From Actinocorallia sp. API 0066 (lineage in GTDB: Bacteria; Actinomycetota; Actinomycetes; Streptosporangiales; Streptosporangiaceae), in NCBI RefSeq assembly GCF_020991275.1, contig NZ_JAJLQY010000001.1:124001-188000 (forward strand): a stretch of DNA of 64,000 bases, given 5' to 3'. Shown here one piece after another: positions 18,100-27,486 of the stretch (the stretch's first letter is position 1; each line of letters begins with the position of its first letter). The notes beneath the pieces were generated by a model that searched no databases, was not told the origin of the DNA, and saw only the letters and a program-made list of their open reading frames with translations. Both the position numbers and the translations under genes were made by a program.

Positions 18100-18323
18100 G
18101 CTCGATGATGTCGCCTGGTGGGCCGTCCGCCACACGCCGGGCGCGCCATCTTTTCCCGGCCCTTGCCCGGCCGATAGCCGATCGATAGCGGCCCGGTGCA
18201 TCGTGGGATCACCTGTTTCGTCACCTTGCAGCCGGGTCGGAGTAGGGACGCACACGGGCGGTCGTCTCGGGGCGATGAATTCGACCGCACCGGGCCGGGC
18301 CGACCGCCTGTGTGCGTTGGCCC

Positions 18324-18836
18324 TCAGACGCCGTAGGTGGCGACGATGTAGCCACGGGCCAGGGTGTGGGCGGTGATGTTGAAGCCCACCTGGGCGGCCG
18401 GGGCGTCCGCCGGGACGCCGAGGGACGGCACGTCGAGCGCGTGCACGGCGAAGACGTACCGGTGCGCCGGGCCGGGGGGCGGCCCTGCCCCGCCGAAGGC
18501 GTTGTCGCCGTAGTCGTTGCGGCCCTGGATCCCGACCGGGTCGTCGGCCCTGACGCCGGAGGGCAGCTCCGTCACGTGCGCCGGGACGTCCCACAGCAGC
18601 CAGTGCCAGAAGCCGGACCCGGTCGGCGCGTCCGGATCGTAGACGGTGACCGCGAAGCTCAGCGTGCCCTCGGGGGCGCCGGACCAGGCGAGCCGTGGGG
18701 AGACGTTGCCCCCGGAGTGGCCCCATCCGTCGAACACGTGGGCGCTGGCGAGGGTGCCGCCGTCGGTGACGTCCGTGCTCGTCACCGTGAGGGGCGGTAC
18801 CTCCGGGAGGAAGTCGAACGGGAGTGGTGCGGGCAT
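18324..18836 (-). CDS. YbhB/YbcL-type phosphatidylethanolamine-binding (PEBP) family protein
   Basis: A 170-residue PEBP-fold protein. Diagnostic parts are NVSPRLAWSGAPEGTLSFAV, VYDPDAPTGSGFWHWLLWDV (the ligand-pocket Asp-Pro-Asp-x-Pro and His-Trp), NDYGDNAFGGAGPPPGPAHRY and FAVHALDVPSLG. Bacterial members are cytosolic or periplasmic proteins that bind anions or phosphate esters; their function is poorly known. The ATG at 18836 is preferred over upstream in-frame ATGs because GGAGG stands about 8 bases before it. It is transcribed toward the 17716-18099 gene but separated from it by 224 bases. Confidence 0.88.
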   Translation of the reverse strand: MPAPLPFDFLPEVPPLTVTSTDVTDGGTLASAHVFDGWGHSGGNVSPRLAWSGAPEGTLSFAVTVYDPDAPTGSGFWHWLLWDVPAHVTELPSGVRADDPVGIQGRNDYGDNAFGGAGPPPGPAHRYVFAVHALDVPSLGVPADAPAAQVGFNITAHTLARGYIVATYGV

Positions 18837-18880
18837 GGGAATGGCCTCCATCAACCGGTGATGGAGGCCACTCTAGTGAG

Positions 18881-19705
18881 CTACTTGTTGATCGCCTCGG
18901 TGTACGCGGCGATCACCTCTTCGGGGCTGCCGTCCATGACGATCTGCCCCTCGTCGAGCCACAGCACCCGGTTGCAGGTCTCGGCCACCACGTCCAGCTG
19001 GTGGGCGACGAGGAACACCGCGCCCGCGTTCTTGCGCATCTGCTCGATCTTGCGCTTGCTGCGCCGCCGGAACTTGGCGTCGCCGGTGGCCAGCGCCTCG
19101 TCGATCAGCAGCACGTCGTGGGTGCGGGCCGAGGCGATCGCGAACCGCAGCCGCGCGCCCATGCCCGAGGAGTAGGTGCTCATCGGGTACTTGATGAACC
19201 CCTTGCGCAGCCCCGCGAACTGCACGATCTCCGGGTACTTCTCCTTGGTCTCCTCCGGCGTCAGCCCCATCGCCAGACAGCCCAGGATGATGTTGCGCTC
19301 GCCCGTCAGGTCCCGCATGAGGGCGGCCCCGACGCCCAGCAGGGACGGCTGCCCGTCGGTGTACACGCCGCCCGCCGCCGGGGGCAGCAGGCCCGCGACC
19401 GCCTTCAGCAGCGTCGACTTGCCCGAGCCGTTCGTGCCGATGACCCCGATCGCGTCGCCCTTGTACGCGACGAAGGACACGCCGCGCACCGCGTGGATCT
19501 CGGTCATCTGGGGGCGGCTGCGCCCGCGCAGGATCCGGCCGAGGGCGCTGGCCCCGGTGCCCTTCTCCCGGACCGTTCCGTACACCTTGTACTTGATGTG
19601 CAGGTCGTCTACGACAACGATCGGCTGCCGGGTGGTGTCGATGACCACCGGCGGCGGAACGTGGCGCGCCTGCTCTTTCTCTGCCACCTCAAGAGCTCTA
19701 CCCAC
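18881..19705 (-). CDS. ABC transporter ATP-binding protein (polysaccharide/teichoic acid export, TagH/Wzt type)
   Basis: A 274-residue ATPase with Walker A GTNGSGKST, signature YSSGMGARLRFAIA and Walker B DVLLIDEAL, plus the long IHAVRGVSF insertion region typical of the ABC-2 polysaccharide exporters (TagH, KpsT, Wzt, RfbE). There is no C-terminal carbohydrate-binding domain, so it resembles galactan or teichoic-acid exporters rather than O-antigen Wzt. Its start (GTG) overlaps the permease gene by 8 bases, which shows tight coupling. The two products form an inner-membrane pump that flips a lipid-linked glycan outward. No glycosyltransferase gene is nearby. Confidence 0.9.
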   Translation of the reverse strand: MGRALEVAEKEQARHVPPPVVIDTTRQPIVVVDDLHIKYKVYGTVREKGTGASALGRILRGRSRPQMTEIHAVRGVSFVAYKGDAIGVIGTNGSGKSTLLKAVAGLLPPAAGGVYTDGQPSLLGVGAALMRDLTGERNIILGCLAMGLTPEETKEKYPEIVQFAGLRKGFIKYPMSTYSSGMGARLRFAIASARTHDVLLIDEALATGDAKFRRRSKRKIEQMRKNAGAVFLVAHQLDVVAETCNRVLWLDEGQIVMDGSPEEVIAAYTEAINK

Positions 19706-20672
19706 GTCCGTACCTCTCCTCGGCCCGGTAGAACCAGTAGAAGCCGCCGACCAGCACGACGACGGCCCAGACGACCGCGTAGGCCCAGAGCGTCCCCGGG
19801 TTGGTCGCCGCGACCTGCGGGTCGGTCTGCGCGACGTAGGGGGGGAGCAGGGCCTGACGGGCCAGCTCGATGTAGACGTAGCCCGGGTTGATCTCCAGGA
19901 CGTCGCTGATCCAGGGGTTCTCCTTGATGAAGTCCGAGCGGTCGTGCAGGCTCGCGACGGAGAAGATCACGCCTGAGGCGTACAGCCAGGTCCGGGTGAT
20001 GAACGGGATGAGCTGGGAGATGTCCCGCGTGAACGCGCCGAGCCTGGCGACGATCAGGCCGATCCCCATGTTGAACAGGAGTTGCAGCGCCACGATCGGG
20101 ATGATCAGCAGCCACGTCAGCGCGGGCATGACGCCGAACGCCATGACGATGGCGAAGAGCACCGCGAGCGCGACCATCGCCTGCTGGAACTCCACCACCG
20201 TGTAGGCGAGCGGGAGGGTGGCGCGCGGGAAGTGCAGCGCCCGGATGAGCGAGAGGTTCGTCCCGACGGACTTGGCCCCGGAGGTGACCGACCGCTGGGT
20301 GAACGAGAACAGGAAGACGCCCGTGACGAGCCACGGCACGTAGTCCGGGATGCCCTCTTTCGCGCCGAGGAGCAGCCCGAAGATGAGGAAGTAGACGCCC
20401 GCGTTGAGGATGGGGGTCAGTACCTGCCAGAGCTGCCCGAGCCTCGACGAGGTGTACATCGCCTTGCTCTTGGACGAGGCGAACATCCAGATGAAATGCC
20501 GCCGTCCCCATAGTCTGGTCAGATAGAGACCGAGGGAGGGGCGGGCGGCGCTCTGGGTCAGGCCGTGGCGAGCGGCGAACGCGGTCAGTGACTCGCCGGA
20601 CTTCCCTTGGGATGCGGGGGGTGCGGTGAGACTGCCGGTGGGGCCGCTTGCGGGCCGTTCCGGGTGACTCAT
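19698..20672 (-). CDS. ABC-2 type permease (polysaccharide/teichoic acid export, TagG/Wzm type)
   Basis: A 324-residue permease of the ABC-2 family and partner of the ATPase above. The Pro/Ser/Ala-rich cytoplasmic N-terminus reaches to about residue 48, followed by the interface motif RLGQLWQVLTPIL and about six membrane helices, among them VYFLIFGLLLG, PWLVTGVFLFSF, MVALAVLFAIVMAFG, LIIPIVALQLLFNMGIGL and WAYAVVWAVVVLVGGFYWF. The ATG at 20672 (MSHPERPASG) is preferred; an 11-codon longer frame exists. It is divergent from proS across a 228-base gap holding a DnaA-box-like site. Confidence 0.9.
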   Translation of the reverse strand: MSHPERPASGPTGSLTAPPASQGKSGESLTAFAARHGLTQSAARPSLGLYLTRLWGRRHFIWMFASSKSKAMYTSSRLGQLWQVLTPILNAGVYFLIFGLLLGAKEGIPDYVPWLVTGVFLFSFTQRSVTSGAKSVGTNLSLIRALHFPRATLPLAYTVVEFQQAMVALAVLFAIVMAFGVMPALTWLLIIPIVALQLLFNMGIGLIVARLGAFTRDISQLIPFITRTWLYASGVIFSVASLHDRSDFIKENPWISDVLEINPGYVYIELARQALLPPYVAQTDPQVAATNPGTLWAYAVVWAVVVLVGGFYWFYRAEERYGRG

Positions 20673-20726
20673 GGCGCAGAGCCTATTGCAGCCGAAGCCG
20701 CGCATGGGACATTAGCCGCCATGTGA

Positions 20727-22349
<1,623 letters not shown>

Positions 22350-22365
22350 CGGCCCAAGACCAAAC

Positions 22366-22397
22366 GGAGGGGCGGGCCCTATAGGGCCCGCCCCTCC
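22366..22397. terminator. Bidirectional terminator between proS and the peptidase gene
   Basis: A perfect 32-base palindrome with a 14-bp stem (GGAGGGGCGGGCCC) and a TATA loop sits between two convergent genes, 16 bases after the proS stop and 9 bases after the other gene's stop. Confidence 0.85.
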
Positions 22398-22406
22398 TGG
22401 CTTCGC

Positions 22407-24041
22407 CTAACCGAGCTTGAGCGTCCCGGCCAGCTCCCGTGCCCGCAGCAGCGGGTTGTCCGGGACGCCCGCGAGCCGTCCGTTCGCGGGGGCGGGGATC
22501 GGCACGCCGGGGCACGTCCGGTCCTTCTTCGGGTAGACGCCGTCGATCAGGTAGGCGTCCACGACCTTGTCCACACAGGCGTTGCCCGAGGCGTACAGGG
22601 CGTGGTCGCCCTCGTTGTTCACCGTGACCAGCCTTGAGTTCTTGTACTTGCGGTGGGCGATGACCGCGCCTTCGTACGGCGTGGCCGCGTCCGTCCGCGA
22701 CTGGATCATGAGCACGCGAGGCAGGCCCTTGCCTGTCGGCCGCTTCAGCTTGACGCCCTGGGGACGCTTCCAGTGCGCGCAGGGGTCGGACGTGAGCGAG
22801 TAGCCGACGAGCGGGTACTTGCGCCCGATCTCGGTGGACTTGGCGGCGTGCTGGGCCGGGGTGCCCTGGAACGGCGTGTCATTGCAGAGGATCTTGATAA
22901 ACGTCGGGTTTTCGCCCGCGTAGGGGTCGGGCGCGCGCAGCCGGACGGGCAGCGCGCGGGCGGCGGCGTCCGCGATGACGGGGGAGAGGGCGCGCAGGTC
23001 GGCGGCGAGGCCGGGGAACTGGATCTTGGAGTACAGCGACATCGCCACCAGGTAGTCCAGATCGGCCGCGTAGAGGATGTCCGTGGTGCCGTCGACGTAC
23101 TCCACCTCGACGCCGCTCAGGCCCGCGATGGCGGCTCTGACGGCCTCGTAGCGGGCGACGACGCCGGGCGCGGTCGTGCCCAGGCCGTACAGCCCGTCGT
23201 ACCTTGCCGCCCACTGGGCGAAGTCGCGGGCGAAGCGGCGCTGGAAACCGAGCGGCTGGCGGTGGTTGTCCTGCTGCCAGGTGCCGGTGAACTGGGTGTT
23301 GGAGTCCAGCACGAACCGTCCCGCGCGCTTGGGGAAGGCCGCCGCGTAGTGGGCGCCCAGCCACGTCCCGGCCGAGTAGCCGAGCCAGTTGACCTTGGTG
23401 ACGGCCTTGCCGTTCGACGTCTTCAGGTTGCGCCTGATCCACTCCAGGTCCCGCACGGTCTGCGCGGTGGTGACGTACCGGGAGGGCAGGCCGCCGCCCG
23501 TCTGGCAGGCACCGGCCGTCGAGGCGCCCTCCTCCAGTTGGCGCCTGATGCTCGGCGCGCTCCGGTCGCGCGGGTCGAGGCCCGGGTAGTAGTAGGCGTC
23601 CTTGCATCGGGTCTGGGTGCTGTAACCGGTGCCTCTGACGTCGATGCCTATGACGTCCTGGGTCTGGAGGAGGCGGGTGCGTCCGGCGTCCATGAGTATC
23701 AGCGGAAGGAACAGCCCCACCTGTCCTGGCCCGCCGGGGTTGGTGAACAGCACGCCCTTGGGCTTGCCGCTCTTGGCCTTGAGTCGGCTGATCGCCAGGG
23801 TGATCTTCGGGCCGTTCGGCTTGGCCCAGTCGCGCGGGGCCTTGAGGGTGGCGCACTGGAGCCGCGCGTACCGCGCGGGCACGCCGGGCTCCAGGCAGCG
23901 CTGCCACTTGAGCTTCTGGAGGGGGAGCCGGGAGACGGCCTCCGTCGCCGGATCGGAGGGTGGGGCGGCAAGGGCGGGGGCCGTAGGCAGGATGAGGGTG
24001 CTCGTCAGGCAGACAGCCGCCACGAGGGCACGACGGCGCAT
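22407..24041 (-). CDS. Secreted alpha/beta-hydrolase, tripeptidyl aminopeptidase (Tap/S33) type
   Basis: A 544-residue exported hydrolase. The signal peptide is at residues 1-25 (VAAVCLTSTLILPTAPALA). The alpha/beta-hydrolase core has oxyanion motif FTNPGGPGQ, a nucleophile elbow GYSAGTW, an acid in QSRTDAATPYEG and the catalytic His in EGDHALY near the C-terminus (TAP_C domain). The layout matches Streptomyces-type tripeptidyl aminopeptidases and SlpD/SlpE-like proteases, which release short peptides outside the cell. Several cysteines (C50, C64, CKDA, ACQTG, CND, CAHW, ACVDK, TCPG) probably form disulfides. It lies downstream of the sigma-factor gene on the same strand after a 183-base gap. 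Confidence 0.88.
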   Translation of the reverse strand: MRRRALVAAVCLTSTLILPTAPALAAPPSDPATEAVSRLPLQKLKWQRCLEPGVPARYARLQCATLKAPRDWAKPNGPKITLAISRLKAKSGKPKGVLFTNPGGPGQVGLFLPLILMDAGRTRLLQTQDVIGIDVRGTGYSTQTRCKDAYYYPGLDPRDRSAPSIRRQLEEGASTAGACQTGGGLPSRYVTTAQTVRDLEWIRRNLKTSNGKAVTKVNWLGYSAGTWLGAHYAAAFPKRAGRFVLDSNTQFTGTWQQDNHRQPLGFQRRFARDFAQWAARYDGLYGLGTTAPGVVARYEAVRAAIAGLSGVEVEYVDGTTDILYAADLDYLVAMSLYSKIQFPGLAADLRALSPVIADAAARALPVRLRAPDPYAGENPTFIKILCNDTPFQGTPAQHAAKSTEIGRKYPLVGYSLTSDPCAHWKRPQGVKLKRPTGKGLPRVLMIQSRTDAATPYEGAVIAHRKYKNSRLVTVNNEGDHALYASGNACVDKVVDAYLIDGVYPKKDRTCPGVPIPAPANGRLAGVPDNPLLRARELAGTLKLG

Positions 24042-24224
24042 GGTCGGGGGGTCCTCCTCGGATGGCGCGCGACGCCGTTATGGGCGGTTCGCACGGAAGA
24101 TCCAAGGAGCGTATTGCTGGAGAGGTTAAGAAATGTCCGTCTTGGTCGTCTCCGTTGCCTAACGGAAACGCCGGACACGTCAAACGGGGCCGCGGTTGGG
24201 CGGCCCTGTCGGTGGTCGGCGGCG

Positions 24225-24803
24225 TCAGGCGGCGCGTGCGCGGGGCACGTTCGGACTGTGCTCGGCGAGCGCCTCGCGGAGCTGCTTGCGGCCGCGGTGC
24301 AGGCGGGACATCACCGTGCCGATGGGGGTGCCCATCATCTCGGCGATCTCCTTGTAGGCGTAGCCTTCGACGTCCGCAAGGTAGACGGCGTTACGGAAGT
24401 CCGTAGGCAGGTCGCGCATGGCGGCGACGATGTCGGAGTCGGGGATACGGTCGAGCGCCTCGCGTTCGGCCGAGCGCAGCCCCGAGATGGACGACTCGGT
24501 CTGCGCGAGCTGCCATTCCTCCAGCTCGTCGGAGCCGGTCCGCTGCGGTTCGCGCTGCTTCTTCCGGTAGGAGTTGATGAAGTTGTTCGTCAGAATCCGG
24601 TGCAGCCAGGCTTTGAGGTTCGTCCCCTCCTGGAACTGGTGGAAGTTCACGTAGGCTTTGGCGAGGGTCTCCTGGACGAGGTCCTCGGCGTCGGCGCTGT
24701 TGCGCGTCATGCGCACCGCGCTGGCGTAAAGGGGATCGGCCAGAGGGAGCACGTCGCGTTCGTAGCGCTCGGTCTTCTTCTCGGCCGTGGTCGTTGTCGT
24801 CAT
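24225..24803 (-). CDS. ECF RNA polymerase sigma factor, SigR/SigH-like
   Basis: A 192-residue sigma factor. Region 2 has [20 protein letters not shown] and [15 protein letters not shown] followed by [10 protein letters not shown]; region 4 has [20 protein letters not shown] and [16 protein letters not shown]. These stretches closely match Streptomyces SigR and mycobacterial SigH, which drive the thiol-oxidative and heat stress regulon. In those species the next gene encodes the zinc anti-sigma RsrA/RshA, but none is present here within the 183 bases downstream or beyond. The ATG at 24803 has GAGGAGGG before it. An upstream in-frame extension of 48 residues is low-complexity and rejected. Confidence 0.9.
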   Translation of the reverse strand: MTTTTTAEKKTERYERDVLPLADPLYASAVRMTRNSADAEDLVQETLAKAYVNFHQFQEGTNLKAWLHRILTNNFINSYRKKQREPQRTGSDELEEWQLAQTESSISGLRSAEREALDRIPDSDIVAAMRDLPTDFRNAVYLADVEGYAYKEIAEMMGTPIGTVMSRLHRGRKQLREALAEHSPNVPRARAA

Positions 24804-25030
24804 CAACCCTCCTCTTCGCCACCGGGGCCGGTGCGGCGCGTACTTCATATCCAGTCCACCACCGGAGCCGCCCGCACCCCACAAAGAGTGGGTAAAACCC
24901 TCCAAACTATGATTCACCAGACAAAAGCCCTTGGAAGGTGCGACGCGCACCGTGCGGATAGAGCGTTCCGTGGACTCCGGGCGCGCGGCTTCGGTAAGCT
25001 TTCGGCCGTCCGTGCATATGCACGTGCAGG

Positions 25031-25044
25031 AGGCCGGGGCGACG
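25031..25044. promoter_or_regulatory. 14-bp perfect palindrome upstream of the Scr1-type regulator
   Basis: CGTGCATATGCACG stands 52 bases before the ATG at 25097 in a 293-base divergent gap. Its size and symmetry fit a dimeric regulator site. The binding protein is unknown; the downstream HTH protein itself is one candidate. Confidence 0.35.
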
Positions 25045-25096
25045 CACCGGAACGGTGTCGGCGGGATGCCGCTGTGGTGGTGGAGGGCGGTCGGCG

Positions 25097-25930
25097 ATGA
25101 GTTCCGGTTCGATGACCCGCCGGATCCAGCTCGGCGGGCAGCTCCGGCGGCTCCGCGAGGCGCGCGGCATCACCCGCGCCGACGCCGGGTACGCGATCCG
25201 CTCCTCCGAATCCAAGATCAGCCGGATGGAGCTCGGCCGGGTCGGTTTTAAGGAACGTGACGTCGCCGACCTCCTCACCCTCTACGGCGTTACCGAAGCC
25301 GACGAACGTCAGCCGATCCTCGACCTGGCGGCGGCGGCCAACCGGCCGGGCTGGTGGCAGGAGTACTCCGATGTCATCCCGGCGTGGATGACGACGTACC
25401 TGGGTCTGGAGGAGGCGGCGTCCCTCATCCGGACGTACGCGCCCCAGTTCGTCCCCGACCTGCTCCAGACCGAGGACTACGCCCGCGCTCTCCTGCGCAC
25501 CGCCCACCCCAAGGCGCACCCGGACGAGCTGGAGACGCGCGTGACGATCGTCAAACGCCGCCAGCACGCTTTCTTCCGCCCCGACGGCCCCCGCCTCTGG
25601 GCCGTCCTGGACGAGGCCGTCCTCCGCCGCCCCGTAGGCGACGAGAAGATCCACCAAGCCCAACTCGCCCACCTCCTAAGCCTCAAAGGCGTAATCCTCC
25701 AGATCCTCCCCTTCAAGTCCGGCGCCCACCCCGCCACCGCCGGCCCTTTCACCCTCCTCCGCTTCCCCCAGCCCGACCTCCCCGACACCGTCTTCACCCA
25801 CTCCCTCACCGGCTCCACCCACCACGACCACCCCACCGCCGTAGACACCCACCTCCGCACCATGGAACACCTCTGCGTCCTAGCCAACCCCCCCGCCACC
25901 ACCCCCACCCACCTAACCCCCACCCCCTAA
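25097..25930 (+). CDS. XRE-family regulator with DUF5753 (Scr1 type)
   Basis: A 277-residue protein. The helix-turn-helix is at about residues 10-65 ([36 protein letters not shown]). The long C-terminal DUF5753 domain follows ([54 protein letters not shown]). This family is abundant in actinomycetes and is usually paired with a small DUF397 protein; no DUF397 gene is adjacent here. The ATG at 25097 has GGAGGG 9 bases upstream. The 3' third is very C-rich and G-poor and ends [10 protein letters not shown]. It probably regulates local genes; target unknown. Confidence 0.88.
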   Translation: MSSGSMTRRIQLGGQLRRLREARGITRADAGYAIRSSESKISRMELGRVGFKERDVADLLTLYGVTEADERQPILDLAAAANRPGWWQEYSDVIPAWMTTYLGLEEAASLIRTYAPQFVPDLLQTEDYARALLRTAHPKAHPDELETRVTIVKRRQHAFFRPDGPRLWAVLDEAVLRRPVGDEKIHQAQLAHLLSLKGVILQILPFKSGAHPATAGPFTLLRFPQPDLPDTVFTHSLTGSTHHDHPTAVDTHLRTMEHLCVLANPPATTPTHLTPTP

Positions 25931-25988
25931 CCCCCAACAACGCCCCCAAACCCGCCGCCGCACAACCCGCCCACAGAGCGAGCCAAAC

Positions 25989-26294
25989 ATGGCCCACCCG
26001 GCGCACCACCCCCCACCTCCCCAGCCCGCCAAGCACCGGCTCAGCCCCAAGCAGGTCGGCTGCCTCACCATCCTCGCCATCATGCTCGTCGCCGGAGGGA
26101 TCGGAGCCCTCGCGGAGCGCGTCGGCCGGACGGGTTCCACGCGCTGTGGGCGCTGTTGCAGAGTTGGAGCGTCCGTGCGGACGCCTACGGTCAGCCTGGC
26201 TTCTGGGAGGCCAGGGAAGCAGCCCTCGACCCGACAGGGGCAGACCTACAGCCTTGAGGAGATCGGCGCTCTGAGGCGGTCCGCCAGCGCATGA
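25989..26294 (+). pseudogene. Small membrane protein start joined to unrelated sequence, probable frame break
   Basis: The first ~43 codons look real: a Pro/His-rich leader and a membrane helix (VGCLTILAIMLVAGGIGALAE). From about base 26120 this frame becomes Arg/Cys/Ser-rich nonsense. A protein-like peptide instead appears in the next frame at about 26134-26257 (GFHALWALLQSWSVRADAYG, then QPGFWEAREAALDPTGADLQ) and stops at 26257. This indicates a deletion joint or frameshift near 26120-26135. Neither half is recognised. The frame's stop overlaps the next ATG (ATGA). Confidence 0.4.
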
Positions 26295-26548
26295 CCTGGC
26301 GTGTCGAGTTCGCCGCCGCCGGCGCGCACCAGACCATCGGACTCCCCGAATCCGCCTACCTGGCCCTCAACAAGACCCTCGCCCTGATCTCCCGCACCCC
26401 CTGGGAACTCAGCCTCCTCGACGACCCAGATGACCCCGCCTTCCGCTGGGCACCCTTCGACAACGGCCTAGGCGCCGTCTTCTTCCGCCTGGACGAACCC
26501 CGCCAACTCATTGATCGGGCTCAGGATTCAGGACTGCCTCCTACCTGA
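26291..26548 (+). pseudogene. Truncated small protein, RelE/ParE toxin-like N-terminus
   Basis: MTWRVEFAAAGAHQTIGLPE and the following helix-strand pattern to about codon 74 (FFRLDEPRQLI) recall RelE/ParE-superfamily toxins or other small actinobacterial proteins. After that the sequence runs into the integrase fragment in another frame, giving a foreign 11-residue end. The joint at about 26505-26517 is the same point where the integrase homology begins. The assignment to a toxin family is weak. Probably inactive. Confidence 0.4.
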
Positions 26549-27056
26549 TGAGGGATGGGGAGAACTCATCCTGGAGAAGGCGAACCCGTCGCCAGGTAAG
26601 AGCTGGACCGACAGCGGACGCGTCCATGAGGAGCGAGGACTGAAGCACCGGCCGCGCAAGGCGGTACGACCGGTACCGATCCCACCTGAACTTGTGGCCA
26701 TGCTGCGCGCGCACATCGACCTGTTCGGCGTCGGTCCGGACGGTCGGATTTTCCGGAGTGTCCATGGGAATCCGATCAGCCCATCGACCTACGACCGGGT
26801 GTGGCATCGCGCCCGCGAACTGGGGTTGCCGCCGAACCTGCTGCCCTCGGTGCTGTTGGCGCGGCCGTACGACCTTCGGCATTCGGGGATCACGGTCCGG
26901 CTCTATGCCGGGGTTCCGGAGCGTCAGGTGGCGGAGTGGGCGGGGCAGAGCGTGGAAGTTCTGAACCGGATCTACTCGAAGATCCTCGCTGGGTTCGATC
27001 GGATCTGGCACTCACGGATCGACCAGGTCCTCGGCGGCCAAGCCCCTGGTTCTTGA
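26511..27056 (+). pseudogene. Tyrosine recombinase (integrase) C-terminal fragment
   Basis: About 180 residues match the C-terminal part of actinomycete phage/ICE integrases (normally around 400-480 residues): GLRIQDCLLPDEGWGELIL, LKHRPRKAVRPVPIPPELVA, RPYDLRHSGITVRLYAGVP and WAGQSVEVLNRIYSKIL. The box II Arg-His pair and the nucleophile Tyr are present, but the usual GH of box II is GQ. The N-terminal DNA-binding domain and the first catalytic Arg region are missing because the homology starts at a joint near 26510. It ends 130 bases from the tRNA 3' end. It would not be active. Confidence 0.75.
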
Positions 27057-27186
27057 TCGCGTGCCCGTGCTGTGCCCGTAGCGCGCTGCTTCCAGCGGCT
27101 CACCGTGACAATCAGTAGCACAAGCCGAATCCCCGGCTGGCTAGCGTTCTGCCTGGTCAGGCGGGGGTTTTGGCTGGTCTGGGAAG

Positions 27187-27259
27187 CGGCCCCGAGAGGA
27201 TTCGAACCTCCGACACACGGTTTAGGAAACCGTTGCTCTATCCCCTGAGCTACGGGGCC
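27187..27259 (-). tRNA. tRNA-Arg (anticodon CCU)
   Basis: The minus strand folds as a complete 73-nt tRNA without CCA. The acceptor stem pairs GGCCCCG with CGGGGCC, the D arm begins TAGCTCAGGGGATAGAGC, the anticodon stem-loop is ACGGTTTCCTAAACCGT with anticodon CCT, and the T arm has GGTTCGAATCC. It decodes the rare AGG codon. Its 3' end faces the integrase remnant, so it probably served as an attachment site and was rebuilt intact. Confidence 0.97.
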
Positions 27260-27486
27260 TTGGTGCGGGGCAAGCTTACAGGTTTTGGGGCTGGGGCGTG
27301 TCCTGGCTTTCATTGGTGGGGGACGAGGAGGGGCGGCGGGTGGTTGGGCGGGTGGGCGTTGGATGGTGGGGGGTGGCGGATTGGGGGGTGGCTGGGGTGG
27401 GGTTTGTGGGGGTGGTCGGGGAGGGGTGGGGGTGTAGTAGCGTTCGAGCGCTGGTTGTTGGAACTTGGTCGTGCGGAGGACCTGCG

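Larger units (their letters stand above)
25960..27186. mobile_element. Remnant of an integrative element beside tRNA-Arg
   Basis: Between the Scr1-type regulator and the 3' end of tRNA-Arg(CCU) lie three small broken frames and the C-terminal third of a tyrosine integrase pointing at the tRNA. An integrase next to a tRNA 3' end is the usual arrangement for actinomycete phages and ICEs that use the tRNA as attachment site. The N-terminal part of the integrase and all transfer or replication genes are missing, so this is a decayed scar. I found no second copy of the tRNA 3' end in the window. The outer limits are approximate. Confidence 0.6.

Noticed and set aside
24225-24950. Longer sigma-factor start at 24950
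   Set aside because: The extra 48 residues are Gly/Arg-rich without homology, and the ATG at 24803 has a strong ribosome-binding site.
22653-25100. Long plus-strand open frame (815 codons)
   Set aside because: Antisense to the peptidase and sigma-factor genes, whose products have clear motifs.
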